DNA of 64,000 bases from UBA5972 sp964567685 (GCA_964567685.1 CAZMNO010000003.1:1-64000); one strand, 5' to 3'. Shown: positions 1 to 8,632, counted from the stretch's first letter. Made by a program: numbers and translations. The notes: generated by a model from the sequence alone, not told the origin.

Positions 1-2
1 CT

Positions 3-114
3 AACAGATCAGTGAACCCATCGACCAACAGACCGACCTGTTGGTCTGCTGACAGACCGGTTGACTGGTCCACCGGTCTGCCAGTCTGCCGATAAACCAG
101 TTTATTGGTTTATT
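3..114. repeat. Degenerate 8-bp tandem array (array A)
   Basis: About fourteen consecutive octamers stay in one 8-bp register without an insertion or deletion. Typical units are GGTCTGCT (43-50), GGTTGACT (59-66), GGTCCACC (67-74) and AGTCTGCC (83-90). The consensus is roughly RRTYNNYY, with some units reading as the reverse-complement type (GACAGACC at 51-58). The array may continue left of the window. It shares the 13-mer GACTGGTCCACCG with the array at 54971-55074. No gene covers it and no insertion-sequence ends are visible. Function is unknown. Confidence 0.8.
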
Positions 115-151
115 CGTGGTTCTTGAGCGGTGGTTCCTGCGTTGTGTTGGA

Positions 152-314
152 GGCAGCATGGTTTTTGAGGCTGTACGTTTTAGGGGCAACGTGGTTTGGC
201 GGAAGCACGGTTCGGAGACAGTATGTTTTCGGCGCAGCACGGTTATTGGGGTGGCGCGTTACGGAGACAGCACGGTTTTGACGGCAGCGTGGTTTGGCGG
301 CAGCATGGTTTGGC
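152..314. repeat. Imperfect 16-bp tandem array (array B)
   Basis: Ten imperfect copies of a 16-bp unit, consensus about GGCAGCAYGGTTTGGC, run from 152 to 314. Unit starts are near 152, 169, 185, 201, 217, 233, 250, 266, 283 and 299, so spacing is 16 bp with three 1-bp slips. The last two units (283-298 and 299-314) are the most alike. The unit is twice the 8-bp period of the neighbouring array. An open frame of 92 codons crosses it, but its composition is that of the repeat and I do not call it a gene. Confidence 0.75.
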
Positions 315-584
315 AACTGCCGGAATATGAGGTGGCCAAGCGGGAATGGCGCGAACGAAGGAATGAAGGGGCGGAAGGCTGTGGAGGTTTCTAACGGATG
401 ATGAGTTCGGGAAAACCCGGTTGATCAAATGACAAACCCGGAGTTTCGGACTGGTGCGGGAGCTCCGGTTGTTGCGAGGTACGTCAAGTTATTTGATCGC
501 ACGCGTCGAAGCGTTACCAGCACATCTCCGGGGTTCGCTTGAACCTCCTTCGGCACTTATCGCAATACCCCAAAACCACCGCCG
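315..584. other. Intergenic region without a recognised feature
   Basis: Between the repeat arrays and the end of soeC I see no convincing coding frame, RNA gene or strong terminator. The stretch lies downstream of the soeABC transcript, so an unrecognised termination signal may be here. Confidence 0.4.
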
Positions 585-1460
585 TCAACGCTTGTCATAA
601 TAAAGCCCCACCACATGCTCGGCTTCGGCAAAAAACAGCCAGCGCGAGGTGATCAGCCCCATGAGATGCGAGGCCACCGCAATCGCAGCAAGCACATGAC
701 TGAATGGCAGAAACAGCAGGATCGCCCCGGGTATCAGCCCCAGCGTCACCGCAGAAATCACCCGCAGTTTCATCGCGTGCCTGCGCGCAACCACATAAAC
801 CATTTCCCGCAGCAGATAATTTGGCCCCGTATGCGGGCCTTCCAGAAGGCGCAGCTTGCCCAGATGGCCAAGGCCGGTCGCAGTGGCAAGCGTGTGGCCA
901 GCCGCTGCAAACGCTTTGTCCCCCATCTGCCAAGCGGCAATCTGCAATCCCGTCAGCACCAGCAACAGAACCGCAGCGACCATGATCTGCCCGGCCAGCA
1001 AAGCCCCGCCGCCCAAGGCATAGGTCAGAAACAGAACCGGGATCAGCGGCATGTTCCAGCGCGGTACAGTTTTCAGCTGGTTGTAGATCTTTGAGGTGGT
1101 GAAAACGGTGACCAGCGCCGAAACCGCGCCGATCCAACCGACGATTTGCAGGGACACACCAAAGAAGATCAGGCCAATAGCGTAGACGGCCATCACCAGG
1201 AGCGTCGCCACCGCCATCACGCCCTCACGGCTGAGCCAGCTCGTGCGCCATTGCGAAAACGCGTTGATCGCACGTTGCGGGTTGCCCAGATGCAGGGTCG
1301 AGGCCAGCAACCCGCCGACAGACAGCGCATAGGCGATGAAAAAGAACCAGAACGCTGCCCAACCGCTCACGTCCGGAAAGCCAAAGCCCAGCCAGAACAT
1401 CAGGCCGAAACCAAGACCGGAGAGCGATGTAAACAGGATCACGGAAGGTGCGGGATGCAT
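585..1460 (-). CDS. soeC: Sulfite dehydrogenase membrane anchor SoeC (DmsC/NrfD-like)
   Basis: A 291-residue integral membrane protein of the DmsC anchor family, with about eight hydrophobic helices from residue 5 onward and few polar loops. It would anchor the SoeAB catalytic dimer to the cytoplasmic face of the inner membrane and pass electrons from sulfite oxidation to quinone. It is the last gene of soeA-soeB-soeC; its ATG overlaps the soeB stop (TGATG). The assignment as SoeC rather than DMSO reductase DmsC rests on context: the operon lies beside pta, xsc and tauR, as I recall for Ruegeria pomeroyi, where SoeABC oxidises sulfite released from sulfonates. Sequence alone would support only a DmsC-like anchor. 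Confidence 0.85.
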   Translation of the reverse strand: MHPAPSVILFTSLSGLGFGLMFWLGFGFPDVSGWAAFWFFFIAYALSVGGLLASTLHLGNPQRAINAFSQWRTSWLSREGVMAVATLLVMAVYAIGLIFFGVSLQIVGWIGAVSALVTVFTTSKIYNQLKTVPRWNMPLIPVLFLTYALGGGALLAGQIMVAAVLLLVLTGLQIAAWQMGDKAFAAAGHTLATATGLGHLGKLRLLEGPHTGPNYLLREMVYVVARRHAMKLRVISAVTLGLIPGAILLFLPFSHVLAAIAVASHLMGLITSRWLFFAEAEHVVGLYYDKR

Positions 1461-2215
1461 CAGAGTTTCTCCAGTGCCTTGTCAAGCCAGCCAAGAAATC
1501 CTTTGGGCTCTTCGCTGACAGGGTCCAGAAACGGGGCGAGAATGTCGATCTTGCCCTCTTCGCCGATGTCGGATTTCGGCCTTGGCGGCAGATAGCGGTT
1601 GACCGGTCTGGTGCCTTGTTCGGGCATCAGTTCAAGGCCACCACGTTCAGCGGAAAGTCTGGAAACCTCGCTTTCGGGATCGGCAAAATCACCGAAATGC
1701 CGGGCACCAGCGGGGCAGGTGCGCACGCAGGCCGGGATGCGGTCTTCTTCGGGCAGGTTCTCGTTATAGATCCGGTCAACGCAGAGCGTGCATTTCTTCA
1801 TCACGCCGGCTGTTACGTCCATCTCGCGCGCACCATAAGGGCAGGCCCAGGCACAGAGGCCGCAGCCGATGCAGCGGTCTTCGTTCACCAGGACGATCCC
1901 GTCTTCACCGCGTTTGTAGCTGGCCCCGGTCGGGCAGACGGTGACGCAAGGCGCGTCCGTGCAATGCAGACAAGATTTCGGAAAATGCACGGTCTGCGAG
2001 GCGCATCCCGGCTGCTGCGCCTCATAAGTGTGAATACGGTTGAGGAAGGTTCCCACCGGCTCGGCACCATAGGCATCGCGGTCCGACAGCGGTGCGCCGT
2101 AGTTCGAGGTGTTCCATTCCTTGCAGTTGATCACGCAGGCGTGGCAGCCAACACAGGTATCCAGATCGATCGCCAGTCCAAGCTGTTTTGCCGGGATTGG
2201 GGGCAGGGCAGTCAT
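1460..2215 (-). CDS. soeB: Sulfite dehydrogenase iron-sulfur subunit SoeB
   Basis: A 251-residue electron-transfer subunit of the DmsB/PsrB type. Cysteine-rich ferredoxin motifs are visible: a CVGCHACVINC block near residue 18, CLHCTDAPCVTVCP near residue 83, CIGCGLCAWACP near residue 115, and CTLCVDRI with a later CVRTCP. Together these supply ligands for four [4Fe-4S] clusters. It would relay electrons from the molybdenum subunit SoeA to the membrane anchor SoeC. It overlaps soeA upstream and soeC downstream by TGATG junctions, implying translational coupling and fixed stoichiometry. No signal peptide is seen, in agreement with a cytoplasmic location. Confidence 0.9.
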   Translation of the reverse strand: MTALPPIPAKQLGLAIDLDTCVGCHACVINCKEWNTSNYGAPLSDRDAYGAEPVGTFLNRIHTYEAQQPGCASQTVHFPKSCLHCTDAPCVTVCPTGASYKRGEDGIVLVNEDRCIGCGLCAWACPYGAREMDVTAGVMKKCTLCVDRIYNENLPEEDRIPACVRTCPAGARHFGDFADPESEVSRLSAERGGLELMPEQGTRPVNRYLPPRPKSDIGEEGKIDILAPFLDPVSEEPKGFLGWLDKALEKL

Positions 2216-5046
2216 CAGAAATCCTCCCCGTAGCTGACATTCTTTGGCCCTTTACCGACCGGAGAGAGTTGCGCTGCTACCTGTGGCTGGCTGGTCGCAT
2301 CGTCCGGGGCGGCTTTTTCAATCCTGACACGGAGGTCGAACCAGGCCGCCTGCCCGGTGATCGGGTCGGAGTTCGACCAGCGCTGGCCACCTGCCCGGAC
2401 CGGCAGCAATTCATCGATCAGGTGGTTGAGCAGAAAGCCCTTTTTGGCTTCCGGCGCGTCCTCATCCAGTGCCCAGGCCCCGGCGCGTTTGCCAATGGCG
2501 TTCCAGGTCCAGATGGTTTTTGCATTGAGTCCCTTCATCAGGGCCACCGGTGCCTTGATCCTGCCATTGCGCGAGGTCACCCAGGCCCAGTCGCCATCCG
2601 CAAATCCGTGCGCCTCCCAGATTTCGGATGAAACATAAAGCGGGTTGGTGCCGTGGATCTGCCTGAGCCAGGCGTTTTGCGTCCCCCATGAATGATACAT
2701 CGCCATCGGGCGCTGGGTCAGGGCGTGGATCGGGTATTCCTCGCAATCGACCGCCCCCTCCTCAAACGGTTGCCACCAGATCGGCAGCGGATCCATCGCC
2801 GCCTTCATCTGGTCGCGCAGATGCGCGGGCGGTTGCCGCTCGCCATGCCCTTCGGCGGCCAGCCGGAACTTTTGCAAGGGCTCGACGTAGAGCGAGAAAA
2901 CATAGGTTTGCGGTGCATCATAGATGCCGCGTTCCACTGCCCAGTTCTGGTAATCCGCATTCCACGGTTTGAAAAAGAGCGCTGCATCCGGGATGTGGTC
3001 GATCCAGAACCCGCCATTGTCGATATAGGCCGCAATCTGGTTCGGGCTTGGTTCTCCACGCCCTTTGCCGGTGCCGTCCTTGCCGCGAAATCCGGCCAGC
3101 GGGCCGACACCGGGGCGTCGTTCGTGGTTCTGGATGTAGTCGGCGTAATCGGCGTATTTCTCGCTGCCGTCGTCATTGACGAACCCCTCCAGTTCAAGCC
3201 GCGCGCCAAGCTGGATGAGGGCTGTCTGAAAACCGCGCACATCGCGGTCAGGCTCCACCACCGGCCAGCGGATGCTGTCAGCCGCGGCGTCTGCTTCACA
3301 GATCGGACGGTCGAGAAGACTGATGCAATCGTGCCGTTCCAGATAGGTCGTATCCGGCAGGATCAGATCGGCAAACGCCACCATTTCGCTTGAATAGCTG
3401 TCGGAATAGATGATGTGCGGAATGACGTAGTCACCATTTTCATCCTTGTCGGTCAGCATCTCCATCGTGCCACTGGTGTTCATCGACGAATTCCACGCCA
3501 TGTTCGCCATATACATGAACAGCGTGTCGATCCTGTAAGGGTCACCCGCATGGGCGTTGGAGATCACCATATGCATCAGCCCGTGGCTTGACATCGGGTT
3601 TTCCCAGCTGAACGCCTTGTCGATCCGCATCGGGCCGCCTTCGTCATTCAGCAGCAAATCTTCCGGGCCGTGAACGAAACCCAGATGCGGGCCGTTGAGG
3701 GCCTTGCCGGGGTTCATGCCGCTATGGGGTTTGGGGTGCGCGGTAACCGGTTTGGGGTAGGGGGGTTTAAAACGGAAACCACCCGGGACCTCTACCGAAC
3801 CCAGCAGGATCTGCAAAACATGCAGCGCACGACAGGTCTGAAAGCCGTTGGAATGGGCCGAGATCCCGCGCATGGCATGGAAGCTGACCGGGCGCCCGAT
3901 CATACGCTCGTGCTTTTCCCCTTTCCAGTCAGTCCAGGGCTGGTCGATCACGATCTCTTCCTCAAACGCCACATGCGCCAGTTCGGCGGCGATGCGTTTG
4001 ATCTGGCTGACCGGAATACCGCAGCGTTCCGATATCGCCTCGGGGGTAAAATCCTCACTCAGGTATTTCTCGGCCAGCAACTGAAAGACCGGGCGGTGAG
4101 TGGTTCCGGCGTGGCGGTATTGACCTGCAAGGTCGGCCCTGATGCCCGGTTTGTCATAGGCAACCGGCTTGCCTGTGGTGCGATCCAGAACCAGCGGCTT
4201 GCCGTCATCACCCCGCAGGAACAGCCCGTGTTCGGGGGAACTCGCATCCTCGTTCACCAGGAAGGGCGCGTTGGTATAGCGCCTCAGATATTCCAGATCG
4301 ACCTTGCCTGCCTTCAGGAGTTCATGCACAAGCGCCAGGATGAACAACCCGTCGGTACCCGGCGTGATACCGACCCATTCGTCGGCAATCGCGTTATAGC
4401 CCGAGCGGATCGGGTTGACGCCGATCACCTTGGCCCCGCGGGATTTCAGTTTGCCCAGACCGATCTTGATCGGATTGCTGTCGTGATCCTCGGCCACGCC
4501 GAAAATCATGAAGAGCTTGGTGCGATCCCAGTCCGGCGTACCGAACTCCCAGAACGCGCCGCCCATCGTGTAAATGCCTGCTGCCGCCATATTAACCGAG
4601 CAGAAGCCGCCATGGGCTGCGTAATTCGGCGTTCCAAAGGCCTGTGCCCACAGGCTGGTCAGCGATTGCGACTGGTCGCGCCCGGTGAAAAAGGCCAGCT
4701 TGTCCGGGTTGTTGTCGTGGATCGGCTGTAGCCAGCCAACCGCGATGTCAAAAGCCTCGTCCCAGCTGATTTCCTCAAATTTGCCTTCGCCGCGCTCACC
4801 GACGCGCTTCATCGGTGCCTTGAGGCGGGACGGCGCGTAATGGGTCATGATGCCGGCACTGCCCTTGGCGCACAGAACCCCCTTGTTGATCGGGTGATCG
4901 CGGTTGCCTTCGATGTATTTCACCCGGCCGTCTTTCAGATGCACATTGATGCCGCAGCGGCAGGCGCACATATAGCAGGTGGTCTTGCGAACCTCGTCTG
5001 ACACCTCGGGCGACAGATCGAGCTTGGGCTGATCAGTAAGAGACAT
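2215..5046 (-). CDS. soeA: Sulfite dehydrogenase molybdopterin subunit SoeA
   Basis: A 943-residue molybdopterin oxidoreductase of the DMSO reductase superfamily. The N-terminus carries a [4Fe-4S] motif (C24, C27, C31 and a later cysteine in GVLCAKG), followed by the Mo-bisMGD domains and a C-terminal dinucleotide-binding domain. There is no twin-arginine signal, so the enzyme should be cytoplasmic, as in SoeABC and unlike periplasmic sulfite dehydrogenases. Likely reaction: sulfite to sulfate with electrons to quinone through SoeBC. First gene of soeABC; its product would remove the sulfite made by the Xsc reaction encoded just upstream. Polysulfide or thiosulfate reductase relatives are the alternative, but context favours sulfite. 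Confidence 0.88.
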   Translation of the reverse strand: MSLTDQPKLDLSPEVSDEVRKTTCYMCACRCGINVHLKDGRVKYIEGNRDHPINKGVLCAKGSAGIMTHYAPSRLKAPMKRVGERGEGKFEEISWDEAFDIAVGWLQPIHDNNPDKLAFFTGRDQSQSLTSLWAQAFGTPNYAAHGGFCSVNMAAAGIYTMGGAFWEFGTPDWDRTKLFMIFGVAEDHDSNPIKIGLGKLKSRGAKVIGVNPIRSGYNAIADEWVGITPGTDGLFILALVHELLKAGKVDLEYLRRYTNAPFLVNEDASSPEHGLFLRGDDGKPLVLDRTTGKPVAYDKPGIRADLAGQYRHAGTTHRPVFQLLAEKYLSEDFTPEAISERCGIPVSQIKRIAAELAHVAFEEEIVIDQPWTDWKGEKHERMIGRPVSFHAMRGISAHSNGFQTCRALHVLQILLGSVEVPGGFRFKPPYPKPVTAHPKPHSGMNPGKALNGPHLGFVHGPEDLLLNDEGGPMRIDKAFSWENPMSSHGLMHMVISNAHAGDPYRIDTLFMYMANMAWNSSMNTSGTMEMLTDKDENGDYVIPHIIYSDSYSSEMVAFADLILPDTTYLERHDCISLLDRPICEADAAADSIRWPVVEPDRDVRGFQTALIQLGARLELEGFVNDDGSEKYADYADYIQNHERRPGVGPLAGFRGKDGTGKGRGEPSPNQIAAYIDNGGFWIDHIPDAALFFKPWNADYQNWAVERGIYDAPQTYVFSLYVEPLQKFRLAAEGHGERQPPAHLRDQMKAAMDPLPIWWQPFEEGAVDCEEYPIHALTQRPMAMYHSWGTQNAWLRQIHGTNPLYVSSEIWEAHGFADGDWAWVTSRNGRIKAPVALMKGLNAKTIWTWNAIGKRAGAWALDEDAPEAKKGFLLNHLIDELLPVRAGGQRWSNSDPITGQAAWFDLRVRIEKAAPDDATSQPQVAAQLSPVGKGPKNVSYGEDF

Positions 5047-5130
5047 TTTTGGCTCCGCGGCTTCCCAGATTATTGCTGCTTCTTTTTGAGCGGTTGTTTA
5101 CTTAAGAGCGTATTTAAGAATTGAAATAGT

Positions 5131-5150
5131 TCGGAATTAAATATTTCCGA
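5131..5150. promoter_or_regulatory. Inverted repeat in the soeA upstream region
   Basis: TCGGAA (5131-5136) and TTCCGA (5145-5150) form a 6-8-6 dyad in the AT-rich spacer between soeA and the divergent gene at 5330. The position would suit a regulator acting on either promoter. No known family is recognised. Confidence 0.4.
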
Positions 5151-5167
5151 GTGTTTAACATGGGTAC

Positions 5168-5185
5168 TGTCCAGGCAGCTGGACA
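5168..5185. promoter_or_regulatory. Perfect 7-4-7 inverted repeat between soeA and a divergent gene
   Basis: TGTCCAG (5168-5174), spacer GCAG, CTGGACA (5179-5185). Each arm contains CTGGAC, the core of the TauR-type sites seen near xsc and tauR, but here arranged as a palindrome instead of direct repeats. It may be an operator for soeABC or for the gene at 5330. Confidence 0.45.
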
Positions 5186-5329
5186 TCGACAGTCGGTAGA
5201 GGCTGATAACCCTGGGGTATCCGTCGGAACACCCGGCGTGTCCGCTTCTATATATTCGAAGATTTGCATTTAAGCAGAATCTAATATACCCTTCGAAAAT
5301 CTGCTCAAAGGGATTCACGGGAGGACTGA

Positions 5330-5686
5330 ATGAAAAAGATAACGACATTGGGGATGACTCTGGCACTGGCGCTAGGCGGCTTTGCCGCATCTGCGGCGGA
5401 AGAGGTGAACAAGACTTATCTGCGCAAGGGTGATCAGGAAATTCGCGTTTTTACTCATGAGGGCAAGCTTTTCTGCCGTCGCGTAAGCGATGGGTTTGAA
5501 ATGTGCCATGGCATGGAGAACACGGACGCCGGAACATGGAAGGGTGAAAAGATGAAACACCCGGACATGCCGAAATTCATGACCTTTAATGGTACGGTCG
5601 TAATCGGAACCAACAAGAAAATGAGCATCAAGGGCTGTGCTGCAGGAGATTCCCTTTGCGACGCTGAGATCTGGGACGAGAAGTAG
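5330..5686 (+). CDS. Small secreted protein of unknown function
   Basis: A 118-residue protein with a clear Sec signal peptide: MKK, then a hydrophobic stretch ending ASA/AE near residue 22. The mature part of about 95 residues has four cysteines (in LFCRR, MCHGM, KGCAAG and SLCDAE), which may form two disulfides in the periplasm. GGGAGG lies 6-7 bases before the ATG. It is read divergently from soeA and sits between soeABC and pta, so it interrupts an otherwise co-directional sulfur module. I do not recognise the family. A periplasmic role linked to sulfite or sulfonate use is only an inference from position. Confidence 0.75.
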   Translation: MKKITTLGMTLALALGGFAASAAEEVNKTYLRKGDQEIRVFTHEGKLFCRRVSDGFEMCHGMENTDAGTWKGEKMKHPDMPKFMTFNGTVVIGTNKKMSIKGCAAGDSLCDAEIWDEK

Positions 5687-5697
5687 ATCTCTCTGAT

Positions 5698-5737
5698 CCC
5701 GCCGGGTTCGTGTCATTCGCAGCATGAATCCGGCGGG
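5698..5737. terminator. Hairpin between convergent genes (gene at 5330 and pta)
   Basis: CCCGCCGG (5698-5705) pairs with CCGGCGGG (5730-5737), extended inward by TTC/GAA beyond one mismatch. It lies exactly between the stops of the gene at 5330 and pta, so it could terminate both. There is no long T-run on either side. Confidence 0.55.
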
Positions 5738-5739
5738 TC

Positions 5740-6678
5740 CTAAGACGCTGAAACGATGGCTGCCAGGGCGACCGAGGCCAGCCGGGCAGCGGCGGGATCG
5801 GCGCGGCTGGTCAGGAGCAGGGGTACTTTTGCCCCCATGATGATGCCCGCCGCACAGCCACCTGACAGATAGACCAGCGATTTGAACACGGCGTTGCCTG
5901 AGACGATGTCGGGTACGATGACGGCATCGGCCTGTCCGGCCACGGGATCATCCTCGACCCCTTTGATCGCCGCTGATTTCGGCGACAGGACGAGGTCGAG
6001 CGCCAGCGGGCCGGAAAAGGCCGCACCCGGTATTTCGCCCCGTGCCCAGTCGCGCAGTTCACGCGCTTCCTGCGCGGATGGCATTGACGGGATGGACTTT
6101 TCACTGGCCGACAAAAAGGCGATTTTCGGTGTGGTATTGCCGAGTTTCGACAAAAGCGCGACAACCGCCCGTGTGCTCGATTTACGGGTTTCCATATCCG
6201 GCGTCACGTTGACGGCCCCGTCAGAGACCAAAAGCGGTCTGCCGCCATCGGGATGGGTGATGTGAAAGATATGCACCAGCCGCGATCCGGTGCGCAGCCC
6301 GGCGTTGCGGTCAATTGCGGTTTTCATGAAGAGATCAGAGGCGATCTGCCCCTTCATCAGTACATCCGCATCCCCGGCCCCGCAAAGATGCGCCGCTGCC
6401 TGCCCAGCGGCCAGTTCGCCTGTTGTTTTTATGATCGGGAACGAAGAGATATCCCAGTCAAGCCTGTCGGCAACCCGGTGAATGTCATCGGCTTCACCGG
6501 TGAATATCGGGGCCATGATCCCCGCCTCGGTCGCGTCCCTGGCGGCCTGCATGGGCAGGTCAGCCCCGGCGCGGGCGATGACCACGCGCGGTGGCGGCTG
6601 CCTGCGCGCCTGGGCCAGCAGCGCGGGTGGGCAAACCGGCGTGCTTGTGCTTAGGAAAGGCGATGGTGACTGGGTCAT
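5740..6678 (-). CDS. pta: Phosphate acetyltransferase Pta
   Basis: A 312-residue protein of the short PTA/PTB family, single-domain and without the N-terminal regulatory part found in enterobacterial Pta. It converts acetyl phosphate plus CoA to acetyl-CoA and phosphate. Next to xsc this is the second step of sulfoacetaldehyde use, since Xsc releases acetyl phosphate. The start ATG at 6678 has AAGGG about seven bases upstream. A strong hairpin separates it from xsc, so its expression may depend on partial read-through. Phosphate butyryltransferase is a family alternative, disfavoured by context. Confidence 0.9.
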   Translation of the reverse strand: MTQSPSPFLSTSTPVCPPALLAQARRQPPPRVVIARAGADLPMQAARDATEAGIMAPIFTGEADDIHRVADRLDWDISSFPIIKTTGELAAGQAAAHLCGAGDADVLMKGQIASDLFMKTAIDRNAGLRTGSRLVHIFHITHPDGGRPLLVSDGAVNVTPDMETRKSSTRAVVALLSKLGNTTPKIAFLSASEKSIPSMPSAQEARELRDWARGEIPGAAFSGPLALDLVLSPKSAAIKGVEDDPVAGQADAVIVPDIVSGNAVFKSLVYLSGGCAAGIIMGAKVPLLLTSRADPAAARLASVALAAIVSAS

Positions 6679-6698
6679 GGACAGCCCTTAAGTTTAAA

Positions 6699-6725
6699 CC
6701 CCACCCGACAGCAGATCGGGTGGGG
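6699..6725 (-). terminator. Strong hairpin between xsc and pta
   Basis: CCCCACCCGA (6699-6708) and TCGGGTGGGG (6716-6725) form a perfect 10-bp stem with a 7-base loop. On the minus strand it is followed by TTTAAACTT. It lies within a co-directional pair, so it probably works as a partial terminator or mRNA stabiliser that lowers pta expression relative to xsc. Confidence 0.75.
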
Positions 6726-6745
6726 CCTGTCATTCATGTGCGGTT

Positions 6746-8524
6746 TCAGGCGCCGGCCTGGGGCTTCATGTCGGCAGCTTCAACACCCGCGACCGGAGCC
6801 GGTTTTTTCATCGCGTCACGGCGGAAGGGTTCGCCCAGTTCCTGATTGAGCAGAACTTCGATAAAGGTGGTTTCGCCCTTGTTCATCTGCGCTTTGACTG
6901 CAGTATCCAAGGCATCGGTCAGCTCTGCCATCGAAGTCGCCTGAACCCCGTTCACACCACAGGCCTTGGCGATTCCGGCGTATGAGACGTTCTTGTCAAG
7001 CTCGGTGCCGACGAAATTGTCGTCAAACCACAGGGTCGTGTTGCGCTTTTCCGCACCCCACTGGTAGTTGCGGAAGATGATCATGGTGATCGCCGGCCAG
7101 TCGTCGCGGCCGACAGAGACCATTTCGTTCATCGAAATACCGAACGCCCCGTCACCGGCAAAGCCGACGACCGGCACATCGGGCTGGCCGATCTTGGCAC
7201 CGCAGATGGCCGGGAAGCCATAGCCGCAGGGGCCAAAGAGGCCGGGGGCAAGATATTTGCGCCCCTCTTCAAAGGTCGGATACGCGTTGCCGATGGCGCA
7301 GTTGTTGCCGATGTCCGACGAGATGATCGCGTCTTTCGGCAGGGCTTTCTGGATGGCGCGCCAGGCCATGCGCGGGCTCATCTTTTGCGGCTCGCGGTTG
7401 CGGGCACGTTCGTTCCAGGTGGTGCCGGGATCATCGTCTTCGTGATCCATCGAAGTCAGCGCCTGTGCCCAGGCCGATTTGGTTTTGGCGATGGTGTCTT
7501 TACGCTCTTTGCGGCCAGCATCCCCGGCCGTGTCAGACAGACGCTCCAGAATGCCGTTCGCGACCTTCTTGGCATCGCCGACAATGCCGACGGTAACCGG
7601 CTTGGTCAGTCCGATGCGGTCCGGGTTGATGTCAACCTGAATGATTTTTGCAGCCGTCGGCCAGTAGTCCATGCCGTAACCCGGCAGGGTCGAAAACGGG
7701 TTGAGGCGCGAGCCAAGGGCCAGAACGACGTCGGCCTGCCGGATCAATTCCATCCCGGCCTTGGAGCCGTTATAGCCAAGTGGTCCGGCAAAAAGCGGGT
7801 GCGAGCCGGGGAAGGCATCATTGTGCTGGTAGCCACAGCAGACCGGCGCATCCAGACGCTCGGCCAGCGCCATGCTGTCGCCGATGGCACCGCCGATGAC
7901 CACACCGGCACCGTTCAGAATAACCGGGAATTTGGCGCTCGACAGCAGATCGGCGGCGCGCTGAACGGCGTCCTCACCACCGGCAGGGCGCTCGAACTCG
8001 ACGATTGCGGGCAGGTCGATATCAACAACCTGCGTAAAGAAATCACGCGGTACGTTGATCTGTGCGGGGGCCGAGGCGCGTTTGGCCTGCAGGATCACCC
8101 GGTTCAGAACCTCGGCCATGCGGGATGGATCGCGAACCTCTTCCTGATAAGCAACCATATCGGCAAAGAGCGCCATTTGTTCCACTTCCTGAAAACCGCC
8201 CTGTCCCATGGTCTTGTTGGCGGCTTGCGGGGTGACCAGCAGAAGCGGCGTGTGGTTCCAATAAGCGGTTTTGACCGGGGTGACGAAATTGGTGATGCCG
8301 GGGCCGTTTTGTGCCACCATCATCGACATTTTGCCGGTTGCACGGGTGTAGCCATCAGACATCATGCCGCCATTGCATTCATGGGCGCAGTCCCAGAAAG
8401 TGATTCCGGCCTTTGGAAACAGGTCTGAGATCGGCATCATGGCCGATCCGATAATGCCGAACGCATGTTCGATCCCGTGCATTTGCAGAACCTTTACAAA
8501 GGCTTCCTCGGTCGTCATTTTCAT
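6746..8524 (-). CDS. xsc: Sulfoacetaldehyde acetyltransferase Xsc
   Basis: A 592-residue thiamine diphosphate enzyme of the acetolactate synthase superfamily. N-terminal pyrimidine-binding domain (TTEEAFVKVLQMHGIEHAFGIIG), central domain, and C-terminal TPP-binding domain with GDGAFGISMNE. It cleaves sulfoacetaldehyde with phosphate to acetyl phosphate and sulfite, the key desulfonation step for taurine. The chosen ATG at 8524 starts MKMTTEE and follows AAAGGA at a good distance; the frame stays open 16 codons further, but that extension lacks a ribosome site. The length fits the family. It lies between tauR and pta, with two TauR-type sites upstream. Confidence 0.95.
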   Translation of the reverse strand: MKMTTEEAFVKVLQMHGIEHAFGIIGSAMMPISDLFPKAGITFWDCAHECNGGMMSDGYTRATGKMSMMVAQNGPGITNFVTPVKTAYWNHTPLLLVTPQAANKTMGQGGFQEVEQMALFADMVAYQEEVRDPSRMAEVLNRVILQAKRASAPAQINVPRDFFTQVVDIDLPAIVEFERPAGGEDAVQRAADLLSSAKFPVILNGAGVVIGGAIGDSMALAERLDAPVCCGYQHNDAFPGSHPLFAGPLGYNGSKAGMELIRQADVVLALGSRLNPFSTLPGYGMDYWPTAAKIIQVDINPDRIGLTKPVTVGIVGDAKKVANGILERLSDTAGDAGRKERKDTIAKTKSAWAQALTSMDHEDDDPGTTWNERARNREPQKMSPRMAWRAIQKALPKDAIISSDIGNNCAIGNAYPTFEEGRKYLAPGLFGPCGYGFPAICGAKIGQPDVPVVGFAGDGAFGISMNEMVSVGRDDWPAITMIIFRNYQWGAEKRNTTLWFDDNFVGTELDKNVSYAGIAKACGVNGVQATSMAELTDALDTAVKAQMNKGETTFIEVLLNQELGEPFRRDAMKKPAPVAGVEAADMKPQAGA

Positions 8525-8632
8525 TTGTTTTTTCCTTTGGCAGATTGTCGTGTGGTAGCATGCGCCACGCAAATTCTGAGAACGGGATACTGTCCCACCG
8601 GCATTGGTTATGCGGTATGGGATTTCGGCGTG

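Noticed and set aside
3..314. Possible CRISPR array in the repeat region
   Set aside because: There are no identical 25-40 bp repeats separated by unique spacers; the period is 8 or 16 bp with no spacer.
116..394. Open reading frame of 92 codons across the 16-bp array
   Set aside because: Its sequence is set by the 16-bp repeat and it has no ribosome site or recognisable domain.
3670..4731. Long plus-strand frame of 353 codons
   Set aside because: It is antisense to the clear soeA coding sequence, has no domain and reflects GC-rich codon structure.
585..5046. DMSO or TMAO reductase operon
   Set aside because: SoeA lacks a twin-arginine signal, expected for DmsA-type exported enzymes, and the genes sit beside xsc, pta and tauR.
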